Source of the DNA: Planococcus citri | Lineage: Eukaryota; Arthropoda; Insecta; Hemiptera; Pseudococcidae | Assembly (NCBI RefSeq): GCF_950023065.1 | Contig: NC_088680.1 | Location: forward strand, 70,097,350-70,161,349 | Reading direction: 5' to 3' | Length of the DNA: 64,000 nucleotides | Shown here: positions 25,001 to 34,009 of the stretch, piece after piece | Numbering within the stretch: position 1 is the stretch's first letter | Layout of the letters: the number at the start of each line of letters is the position of its first letter | Translations under genes and position numbers: made by a program | The notes under the pieces: generated by a model | Databases searched by the model: none | Told to the model about the DNA's origin: nothing | Seen by the model: only the letters and a program-made list of their open reading frames with translations

Positions 25001-25700
25001 ATTCAAATAATAAGAAAATTGTATGGCATCGCGCCTAAATATTTCACTTATGTAATTATAATATAATTTGTTTCAGTTGGCTACGAAAAAAGAAAAATCC
25101 ACCGAACAGAGTGTTACTCAAATTTCAAAGAGCTGTACCGACAAGTATGCAGCACCATAGCTGAATCTTCAATTACAATAACGTTCAAATACCCATGTGA
25201 TATATATTATTTTTTTTGCAGGTGTTCAATATCAAAGAAAAACAGCGCACCTAAGAGAAAAAATGAAACTGAACTGAATCTAAATGAAGAGAATGAAAAC
25301 ACTAAATCCATCGATGAACTCTTGCGTGATATAGAAATACTTCAGGTAAGAACGGTTTTTTTTTTCCTGAAGGACGTTATACTGTAGAAACTGTCCATTT
25401 ATATTTATAATGAAACTTAAAAACTAGAAAACGTAAAACACCATAACACTATTCAAAAATTGTGATGGAATTAAGGCAGTAGGATGTAATGATTATTATT
25501 CGGTGTATTTTTTTTTTCAGAACCGCCTTAACTTTATTGCAGCGTTCCAGTATTTTAAAAAAGATTTGGACGAGCGCAAGAAATCTATAGATGACCTCGA
25601 GGATTCCGATCTACGGAAGATTTTGCATTATTTTGCGTTTGAGAGGAACAAATATGCCCATCCGGAGTTTGCAATAGTCCCGTACATATTTAAAAACTAG
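22089..25700 (+). CDS. Unrecognised 10-exon gene (about 532 aa) with an internal exon duplication
   Basis: Exons 22089-22278, 22371-22496, 22561-22799, 23300-23530, 24396-24467, 24548-24758, 24832-24989, 25077-25144, 25222-25345 and 25521-25700 join in one frame. The N-terminal about 65 residues are helical (CETLKSLLEVLPLPCPPRNQ). A Ser/Gln/Pro-rich low-complexity middle follows, then a compact helical segment (exon 6: ISKKLKKIGPNEYEELIIDF ... FIQWLNK), then an acidic/basic tail. The exon-6 segment weakly recalls the PWI-like N-terminal fold of Nab2/ZC3H14, but no CCCH fingers are present, so I do not assign a function. Exons 3 and 4 end in related sequence (PPAPI-SDV-RQR) with related downstream introns, indicating tandem exon duplication. 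The intron before exon 5 contains a broken piece of a decarboxylase gene. Confidence 0.6.
22735..23700 (+). repeat. Tandem duplication of an exon end plus intron start
   Basis: About 230 bases (22738-22970) covering the end of exon 3 and the start of its intron recur at 23468-23697. They share 'tgagcttaaagtgcctgaaa', 'cgatcaggtgtactacgatg' and 'cgtggcttttcattttttca'. Both copies keep a GTAAGTTC donor, so both exons can splice. Confidence 0.85.
23709..24340 (-). pseudogene. Broken duplicate of the 3' end of the decarboxylase gene
   Basis: This piece matches 30131-30770, which contains the last two exons of the CSAD/ADC-like gene and its 3' flank. The copy of the last exon is 24045-23872. The copy of the penultimate exon (24313-24124) is 190 instead of 189 bases because of one extra A in 'aaacaaattcacg', which shifts the frame. 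No upstream decarboxylase exons are present. It lies antisense within an intron of the 22.1-25.7 kb gene. Confidence 0.85.
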
Positions 25701-25972
25701 GAACAGTTACGAAAATTCCTTTTTTCGGTTTTATCATACTACCTGGAATTTCGTAAGTGAGCGTGTATTCGCGTCCAAGTTTATATGATTAAGATTTTCA
25801 TTTTTTTCTAGCTTTTATGATTTACAACAATTTTTTTTTTTCGTTTTTTCACAAAACCCAACTAGAATTTTTAAAGAAGAAAATATATTTCTACATAACT
25901 TTTTAAAAATTTCAAGTAAGTTTTTCAAAGGCGAAATTATAAATTTAATTGTAATGTTTAAGCATAGTTTTA

Positions 25973-26959
25973 ATGTTAATTGTTTACAACCATATTTATT
26001 TTAATATTTTTTTTTTTAAAACATGTATCCCTTTGTTCATTTTTAATCGAGACGAGAATCTCAAGATCTCGGTTGCTCAAGTCATCTTGAAAGAGAAATT
26101 CAACGGAAACCCCAACTCGTGGGTACAGGCTATTTTCGAAGCGTTGAGTTTGAAAAATCCAGCATTCGTGATGGAAGAGAAGAAAGCAAAATATTCGTTA
26201 AACACGTTCTTCAGTAATAACTTCGACGACTCGTTCTGGAAAAAGGAGAATATCCATAACGTTACTTCGACTGGTCATCTGCTGATCGATAGCTTCAAAA
26301 AATTCATGATCGGATTGAACAAAAATGCCGATTTGTTCGATCTAGATAACTTGTTACCAGATTTGAAAGACGTCGAGAAGAATATCCATTTATATTTAAA
26401 TACCACTACGCAGAACGATTGGAGACCTGCTCCTGTAGTTGGAGAAAAATCTACGTTCGATAGAACAACGGTTGTGAAAGAAAAAGATGTAGCTCATCGT
26501 AAACCTGACATGAGCCAGATTTGTACCGAATGTAATACGAAAATTGCTATTTTCAATAACGATATCGAGTTCTCGTATCAATTACATTGTCAAGAACAAG
26601 TTCATCAGAAAGCTATTGCAAAATTTATCCCCAAGACTGTTACCGAACAAACGACTAAAATTTTCGAAAAGCGACGTTCCGATTCTGAGATATTTACGCC
26701 GGATGAAAGATCAGCTCTTCGTAGAACGTTGAATGAGAAGATCAAGCAGCATAGTCATCTCATCGATATTCTTACGAGACAAGAATTTCATTGTAATTTA
26801 TGCGATTGTCAGATATCTTCGTTGCAGAATGTTGAGAGTCATGTTAAAGGAACTAAGCATACCAATGCTTTGAGATTACTCGAAAGCAAGTCGACTAGAC
26901 TGAGCGACGATATTTTGAGAATCGATCATACCGATATTCCTGTTACTAAGCTGATGTGA
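25973..26959 (+). CDS. U1/matrin-type zinc-finger protein, copy 2, with replaced 5' end
   Basis: From residue 32 on (26066 onward) this 328-codon frame is nearly identical to copy 1, with both fingers intact and only a few substitutions plus one added codon (ADSL to AKYSL). The first about 25 codons of copy 1 are absent. The frame instead opens in unrelated AT-rich sequence with a hydrophobic start (MLIVYNHIYFNIFFFK) that is probably not the native N terminus. A TTTTTAAAACATG tract and an in-frame upstream region allow several starts. Whether this copy has a promoter is unknown. It may be a transcribed paralogue or a 5'-truncated pseudogene whose frame has not yet decayed. Confidence 0.5.
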   Translation: MLIVYNHIYFNIFFFKTCIPLFIFNRDENLKISVAQVILKEKFNGNPNSWVQAIFEALSLKNPAFVMEEKKAKYSLNTFFSNNFDDSFWKKENIHNVTSTGHLLIDSFKKFMIGLNKNADLFDLDNLLPDLKDVEKNIHLYLNTTTQNDWRPAPVVGEKSTFDRTTVVKEKDVAHRKPDMSQICTECNTKIAIFNNDIEFSYQLHCQEQVHQKAIAKFIPKTVTEQTTKIFEKRRSDSEIFTPDERSALRRTLNEKIKQHSHLIDILTRQEFHCNLCDCQISSLQNVESHVKGTKHTNALRLLESKSTRLSDDILRIDHTDIPVTKLM

Positions 26960-29205
26960 TTTTTTTGTATTAGTTATATTTCTATTTTTCTATTGAGTAA
27001 ATCATTCGTTTTTTTTTGCATTTTTTTATACTTAACGAAAGTCTGAATATTATTTACCAATAAATTCTTTATATTTGGTTGAATTTGTGTGTTATATTTT
27101 ATGTTCAACGCAGATTGTTCAACCTATGCAGAAAAGTTGCTTTGAAAATACAAATACACCATCAGAATCCGATACTCTGATTATCTGATTCCTTCTCAAG
27201 TGCTAAATACTGTAAGATGGAAATTAGACTTTGATTCAATCACTTCATAGGTAGATACAATTTTTTTAAAAGAAAGTGACACTTATTTCTTCCGAATATC
27301 ATAGACATATTACGATTCTGTATCTGTTTCTGTACCCATTCTAAAAATAAAATTGTCGAATAATTATAACGGAGCAATGAGGTTGAAAATTTTATTCGAT
27401 ATCACAGCCGAATTAAATTATTTACGAAGAATCATTTTCAATTTTCAATTTTTGAAAACTTGACAATATTTTTTTACGATTTTTCAAAACATTATGGAGT
27501 TTAGGACCTCTTCTCATGCCTATCGTGTCTACATCGATGAACGGTAGCAAAACTTCAGGAATGATTACTCTTCCTTGTTTCGTCTGATGCGTTTCTGCGA
27601 TAGCGTTAACAGTTCTAGGTATAGCGCAGGCTGTTCCATTGACAGTATGTAAAAATGTATCTCCAGATTTTATATTCAGTCTTCTAGACTACTTATTAAA
27701 AAAGAAACACGAAAACCACATAATTAGAAACTGCTAAATAAATGATTTTTCAAAGACTACACAACTTGAAGGCTCATACTTGAAAATCTGTGCAATCGCT
27801 GCAACTGGATATTTCACCGTATCTATTCGTGCCGGGCATCCAAGCTTCGATATCAAATTTTCTATTCGCTTGACAGCCGAGTTCATGCGGAGCCATATCA
27901 ATAACTCGATAACTGAGATCATACGATGAGAAAAATTCTTCTTGAATATCGCGATATTTCTCTAGCATTTCTATCGACTGATGAGGTAGGCAGACTCCAA
28001 ACATCTCAATTTTCGTGAACTGATGTACTCTAGATTTTCATTTGAATTATTTATACAACAACGAATGGTCAAACACGAGGTTACTGTTGTACTACACAAT
28101 ACCTGTATAATCCTCGTTCAATAGCTAGCGCTGAAATCTCAGCTCTATAACATCTACTAACCGCAACGTAATTTAATGGCAGCTCGTCTTTGGGAATATT
28201 AGAATTCATCAATGAAGCAGCTATAGACATTTCTGAAGTACCAGATAAACATAATCCGTCGCCGAATAAATTTGAATCTAATCTATAAACCTGAGAAGAA
28301 ATACAGTTAATATACTGCCATTCGATCGTATTTAAATCTCGCGTAAAGTTCACCTGAGTACGTTCTCCTTTTGTAGTCATTCCACAATTGTTTATTACGT
28401 TTTCGTGCAATATATCAGGAACAGATATAGGGATAAAGTTCTTCTGTAGTAGCTTCTGAACTGAATAATCTATCAAAGCTTGATCTAGTTTGACAAGATC
28501 TCCAACGAAATAGTAGCTACGTTCACCGCAATAATGATTCAAACCCTCCATTATTAGCAAATCTTTCTCTTTCAACATATCAGTTCCAGTTTGAGGTTTA
28601 AATGGAAACTCTTTCGGCTCACCGACCACTTTCAAAATTTCAAAATCGTTGGTATAATTTTTAACGCTAGGATGTATCCAATTGGGAAGTTTAGCAGCTA
28701 AATTCATCAATTCTTCGTTCTGTTCTGGATCTACTGAACTTTTATCTAGAGTTGAGCAAAACTCTGAGAGTATTTCTTCATAACGAGTGTTTTTCCTTGA
28801 ACGTACTTCATTTTTGTACTCGTCCAGATTGTCGAGGATTTGTTTCAGGTTTACGGTTGGTTTCGGTATGGTGGATTTTATTTCCTGAAATAGTCCACTG
28901 TAGTTTCGACGACAACATCCTTTCGAATTGAGGAGACGAATTAGATGAATTTTATGTTTGACTAATCCCATAATTTATGTAACTGTTGATCGTTGTATGA
29001 AGATGAATAGTTGGTTTTTTAGAAATTCATTCGTTCATGCAATATTATTTGCTTCGCAAAATAATAAATTCTTTCAAACTTTGAATAATCATCAAATTTG
29101 AAATTTCTAATAAAAAATGTGTAGAATAAAATTTAAAAAAAAAATATTGAACATTTTATGTGATAAGAAAAATTGATAACAATGTTTACGAAATAATCAG
29201 TGCAA
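26060..29205. repeat. Segmental duplication, right copy (zinc-finger + synthetase block)
   Basis: Same-orientation match to 5949-9074, including introns and intergenic DNA. The left edge falls within the zinc-finger coding exon, which shows that this copy is the derived one for that gene. The right edge is at 'tcagtgcaacca', followed here by 'gaaacaaaaaac'. Confidence 0.9.
27422..28971 (-). CDS. SARS2-like: Mitochondrial seryl-tRNA synthetase-like protein, copy 2
   Basis: Exons 28971-28103, 28029-27780 and 27688-27422 have the same lengths (869, 250 and 267 bases) and splice phases as copy 1, giving 461 aa. Visible changes are conservative: second residue Ala to Gly, LSDF to LSEF, EMAIAA to EMSIAA, PEDE to PKDE, LCYR to LSYR, IESW to IEAW. 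The first intron is shortened by a few bases. All class II motifs (TSE, CYRAE, NGTACAIPR) remain. The gene is complete with its upstream 200 bases, so both copies are potentially expressed. At the IESW/IEAW site this copy carries the residue typical of vertebrate SARS2. Confidence 0.8.
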
Positions 29206-29659
29206 CCAGAAACAAAAAACAAAACTTTTAATTCATTTTTTGAAAAATTGCTGACAGAGAATTTTTATTTTGGCACTTTGCCTAACCTGTGTGTTTTGAT
29301 CTTCGAGAAAATTGTTGATAAGTTGATGATTTTTGAAAGTCAAAAGTTGGTTGTGTAAAGTTCTGCGTGTAATTTTGGAAATTTCGTGAATTAATCTCAT
29401 AAATAAAGGTCTGTATTTGTCTTTACCATTAGAACATTCTTCAAGTATCGTTAGATTTCATACAGGAAGTAGCTAGAACAATCACATCAACCTACAATCT
29501 TTCGAGGTTACTCCAAATCCGCCAGCTACTCCTTTGTAAACTCCTCTTCTTCCCTCTTCGCTGCATTTCTCTTTTATGTTAATTCAATATACTTAGATAA
29601 AACTTAATACTTATCAATTCGTATACTTATTAATTCGTTTTGAACTTTCGATCTTTCAG
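29206..29659. other. Spacer and likely 5' leader of the next gene
   Basis: AT-rich sequence with no coding exon. The ATG at 29660 follows directly after 'tcgatctttcag', an acceptor, so an untranslated 5' exon probably lies in 29350-29560. Confidence 0.4.
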
Positions 29660-30028
29660 ATGGGCAACCTGTTTACTGCGGGCCCTTATGAACATAATCC
29701 TTGGGTAGGAGACCGACCTATGAAATACCCGTACACGTTCTCCGCTAAAATCGCTCAATTCCCCTACGTATATCACTGGAGATATTGTCTACTTGGAAAA
29801 AGTTCAGTTTATTCTTTCCTTCTCACCATCCCATTCTTCTATTACATCCAGAAGAAATGTAAGTATTGTTGCCAGACATCTACGTACGCAAATATTTATT
29901 CACTCGCTACAATATATGTTTTTTTCGCAGCATATTCGCCGGGTAATGTCGAAGAATGGTTCGGAAAGGACGGAATACGCGCTAGATGGTACACACCGAA
30001 ACGTCCTGCTGAATACGATTTGTATTAG
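29660..30028 (+). CDS. Small single-span membrane protein, 98 aa, function unknown
   Basis: Two exons (29660-29858, 29931-30028) join across a GTAAGT...CGCAG intron into 98 aa. The N-terminal about 45 residues are aromatic and Pro-rich (GPYEHNPWVGDRPMKYPY). One hydrophobic segment follows (SVYSFLLTIPFFYYI, about residues 49-63), then a charged C-terminal tail (EEWFGKDGIRARWYTPKRPA). The plan resembles small accessory subunits of mitochondrial inner-membrane complexes, but I cannot name it. The start is fixed by the acceptor immediately before the ATG. It lies between the duplicated block and the decarboxylase gene and ends about 270 bases from the latter's stop. Confidence 0.65.
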   Translation: MGNLFTAGPYEHNPWVGDRPMKYPYTFSAKIAQFPYVYHWRYCLLGKSSVYSFLLTIPFFYYIQKKCKYCCQTSTYANIYSLATIYVFFAAYSPGNVEEWFGKDGIRARWYTPKRPAEYDLY

Positions 30029-30295
30029 AAGTCTGCTTTACGAGTAATGCTAGGTTTAATATGAAAAAGAAGAGCCGCGTTTTGCGTTTTAATCTTAATT
30101 CTTTGTTCATTTAAATATTCAGTTTAGAATTATATATTACAACACCGTTTGGGCGTCTTTTTGTGTTCGTAATCTCGTAATCTTGGTACACAATTGAAAA
30201 AAAAAACTAGTGCTATTGAGACGAAATCAACAAAAATGAGAAGATCGAATGTATTTCTGAAATGTACAAAATTGCTGTCTATTATATGTTCGGCG

Positions 30296-32310
30296 TTATA
30301 AGTCTTGGGCGATTCGTTGAATTTCTGAAAGCAGATAATCGCAATCTGAATCGTTGATCGCTGAACTGCAGCATACGAATCTAAAAAAATTCGGAAAACG
30401 TCTCAACGGTTGCCAGTTGATCATCGCAGAACCATTACGTAGCATAATTTCTCCTACTCTGGGAGCAACCTACGTATAAAGTCGACAACGAAATTAACAT
30501 CGGTAGAAATTCTTAATCGGATGATGAAATTAGCGAAAGATTGCATTACTTTGTCAATTTCTTGATAAATATCGCCTATATTTTGGCCTCGTTGAGCTTC
30601 AGGAATGTACCAAAAACAAATATTGATGTAAGAAGGTTCGCAGACCAATTTGAAATTTTCATTTTCTTTTATTCGATTCGTTAAATATTCGGCTCTTTCT
30701 AACAAACAATTCACGTGATATTTCACACCTTCGTATCCCTTTAAAAAAAAGGTTGATCATTTCGATTATTTGTAATTCGAACGAGAATTATTGGGTGATT
30801 TTTTTCAACGCACTTTCATTTTCCATAACATCCAAAGTTTGAAAACATCTGGTTTACGACCACACTGTATATACGTGTCACCCAAATCGTGACCGGATCC
30901 GTAGAATTTATCGTGGAATAGATAAGAGGCACCGAAAGAATGAGCGGATTTCATTAAAAGACCATTTCGAACACATAGTAAAGAGCACTGTTGCGGAACA
31001 GCTAAAGTTTTCGAAGGATTCCACACGAAAGAATCTGTCCTGAAAATTAACTATCGCTGTAGAGTTATGAAAATAACGTTGAAGAATGATTTTTAAAACC
31101 ATTTAACCCACTTTTCAATCCCTTTCAAATGGTGTTTATATTTATCGGAAAATATCGCAGCTCCTCCCCAAGCAGCGTCTACATGGAACCAAAGCTTGTA
31201 TTTACTACAGATGGCGGCTATTTCTTCGATAGGATCAAAAGTACCTAATACAGTGGTTCCTATAAACGCAAATCATTATTTAAAATGTTTTCAAAAACAA
31301 TTTCGTACCATGAAAGGTTAAACAATAACGCACCAGCAGTACCAATAACCATAAAAGGATGATAATTCGGTCTCTGGGAATAATTTTCTATCAACTGCAG
31401 CAAATGTGCTGTATCCATACGACCAAAATCATCGGTTTTTACAGCTATCACATTTCTTTCACCGATACCCAACAGAGCAGCCATTTTATGTATCGAATAA
31501 TGAGCGTCTTCGGAAATGAACACGATTAAATGTGCCCCAATATTCATACCGTCTGACTGCGTCACAACAATAATTAACAAGTTTAAACACGTCTAAAACA
31601 CGATTTCAAAGTGCGACAAAATTTTACTAGTTACTTTGACATCGGGGAATTTCAAATATCGAGCAAGGTTTATGGCGAATCCGTTTGCCAACGAACCTCC
31701 TGGACAAAAAATACCTCCGCTTGTTTCAGGATATCCGAATAACGAAGTAATTTCGTTAATTACAAATTTTTCCATCAAAGTGAACAGCGGAGCACCTTCG
31801 TAAGTGAAAGTATTCACGTTCAAAATATCCATCAACCACGATCCAAGAAGTCCGTGCATGTCCAAACTGGAAATAAAACATGAATCAGTCGATGAATGGA
31901 TCACTCTAAAAATTAATATGTAAGTTCCACCTACCCAGCAGAAAATTGATAAAAATATCTAGGGTGTCCCGTCTTGGTGCAATAAGTAATCAGATCTTCG
32001 ATTAAGCGTAAAATGTCACCTTCGAATGGCTTTTTTTCTATATCGAATGAAAATAATTGTTTCAAATGATCCGGATTTCGATATCGTAGGACAGGTTCTT
32101 TACGATCTGTTCCTTCAATAGCTACTTTTCTGATAGACATTTCTATAACCTGAAGTCACATCAAATAGAATGACATAATTATGACAAGTCAATGCCAAAC
32201 GTTTACGTTAATCACAATATAATTACCTGAATCATGATTTCGAGATGTCGATGGGTGATTTCAGTGACGAAAATATCTTCTGGCGTGAAACCATCTTTGT
32301 CTTGAGCCAT
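30296..32310 (-). CDS. CSAD-like: PLP-dependent cysteine sulfinate / aspartate decarboxylase-like enzyme
   Basis: Eight exons join in frame to 496 aa (human CSAD 493): 32310-32227, 32149-31935, 31866-31635, 31556-31334, 31259-31112, 31039-30814, 30738-30550 and 30469-30296. Group II decarboxylase landmarks appear in order: HPRYFYQFSAGLD, the PGGSLAN region, AHYSIHKMAALLGIG, GTAGTTVLGTFDPIEEIA, HVDAAWGG (PLP-ring Asp), the Schiff-base Lys in WNPSK, ASYLFHDKFYGSGHDLGD, QCGRKPDVFKLWMLWK and NWQPLRRFPNFFRF. The enzyme would decarboxylate an acidic amino acid; cysteine sulfinate and aspartate (beta-alanine for cuticle tanning, as in insect black) are the candidates. A Ser replaces the usual His before the PLP Lys. 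The last two exons were copied into the gene at 22-25.7 kb. Confidence 0.88.
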
Positions 32311-32733
32311 ATCGCAAACGCTGGTTGGAAAAAGTTGACTCGAATTTCGTCGATAGTAACGCACGAACGACGCAACAAAAACGGAATAACGCGTGGATCA
32401 TTTCCAGTTTAAAATTTAGTACAAACATACTAGGGGAAGCTCTTAATTAGTTCTAAATAGAATACAAAGGATTAAACACATCAATGCTCATTAAAAAGTT
32501 TCAAAAATTTTTGATTTCATTCCCACGTACCGGAAACATCGTGTTTAATTGAAGTTATTTAAATTGTCTACTTCGTGCACGAATTTTGTTCGGTAGTAAC
32601 TAGTAATCGGCTTGAAGGCTTACCGTATACAAAAATAACATTACAAATAGTATAAAAATTAATTTACTAAAACAAACGGAATAAATAAATACAAAGATCG
32701 TAAAAACGATTACATCTTAACCTTTACTTTACA

Positions 32734-33177
32734 TCACGTCGGTTTATGGCTATCGTTAAGTTGATTCACATATAGTAACATTAGTTTGATATGAGCTTTT
32801 ATTTTGGCACTTTTTTCATGCAGAGAATCCTGCCTGTTGGTTAAAAACTTCAGCTTATTTTCGAGAAATTTTAAAGCTTCGACTAATGTGAATTCTAAAT
32901 AACATCCTTGACCGATATCGAGTAAAATGTGAGATAAATCGTTGACACGAGTTTCCATGAAAAAATTACATCCTATATCCATCATAGTTTTGTATACTTG
33001 ATTTTTATCTTTGAATTCTTGAAGTAAATTTATGGTCTTTTGCAGTGATTGGTATTCAGCTATGTCTGTATTCACTTCATCTAATTGCGAGCAAATTTTA
33101 TTCAGATCTGATTTCAATACTTCGTTGATATACGTTTCGTATTTCTCTATTTCAAACAAGACATTTCGTTCTTTCAT
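32734..33177 (-). CDS. UXT: UXT, prefoldin-like alpha subunit
   Basis: One coding exon of 147 aa. Two coiled-coil helices (about residues 5-55 and 100-145) flank a beta-hairpin core with MMDIGCNFFMETRV and ILLDIGQGCYLEFTLVEAL, which matches the UXT signature (DLGCNFFVDT, GFFLELTLAEALKF). UXT is a subunit of the URI/prefoldin-like R2TP-associated chaperone and a transcription cofactor. A TTTTCAG acceptor 29-35 bases upstream of the ATG suggests a 5' untranslated intron. It is divergently arranged with CCT7, another chaperone gene, whose coding start is about 830 bases away. Confidence 0.9.
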   Translation of the reverse strand: MKERNVLFEIEKYETYINEVLKSDLNKICSQLDEVNTDIAEYQSLQKTINLLQEFKDKNQVYKTMMDIGCNFFMETRVNDLSHILLDIGQGCYLEFTLVEALKFLENKLKFLTNRQDSLHEKSAKIKAHIKLMLLYVNQLNDSHKPT

Positions 33178-33237
33178 GATCGCAGTTTGTTGGTTCGTTC
33201 TGAAAAGTTGTACATCAAATTATAAGAAACATGTGTG

Positions 33238-34009
33238 AATAATGAACGAGATGACGAATTATTGCAGACTTACCGAAGTGAAAACTGCAAGGAGCTTATG
33301 CCAAAATCTGTCTGATCTGTTGGGAAATATATTTTATCGGAATTGAAAAAGGCACCGGCAAGAAGTACGAAGTTTTTTAATATTCATCAACGAAAGATTG
33401 GAAAATTTTTTTGAAAAATAAAAATAAAATTTTTTGATAAGACGATAAGAAATGAGGGAAATTTACAATAGGCAAGTTCCAAATTTGGAGAATTTTTTGA
33501 TTTTTTCATCTTGCTGCACTGAAGGATTGATGGCGATTTTTGCAACCGGAATTGGGAATCTTTTGTTGAATGTTCAAAATTCACTTTTTAAGTAACTTTT
33601 GACCAGATTTTTGCATTTTTTAACATAATTTTCTCAATAAAAAGCTGTTTTTTATCCAAAATTACTATAGTAATGCAGAATTTTGTTTTAAAATAGACAA
33701 AAAACGAAATTTTTTATTTTGAATAATCATCGCATTGAATCAACATCACAAACAAAAAGTTCAAGAATCGACTCCTCCACCCAAATTTCATTCCGACGCG
33801 CATGCGCACTATCGATCTAACTGCACTATTTTTTTTCAACTACATTCGGCAAATAAATCTAACGTGCTTGTAAAAAATAATACTTTTACGAGTAATATCT
33901 AATTTTATAGAATAAAATTGTATAAATTTTGTAAAATCATCGATTATCCTTATTATTTAGTTGTGTATAATCAGTGTAAAGTAATCCTCAAGATTTTAAT
34001 TCAGTCAAA
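33238..34009. promoter_or_regulatory. Divergent intergenic region between UXT and CCT7
   Basis: No coding exon is seen. The segment must contain the promoters of both divergent genes. A GC-richer patch at 33785-33835 (ccgacgcgcatgcgcact), containing the NRF1-like palindrome GCGCATGCGC, is the best promoter candidate. The rest is AT-rich. Confidence 0.45.
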
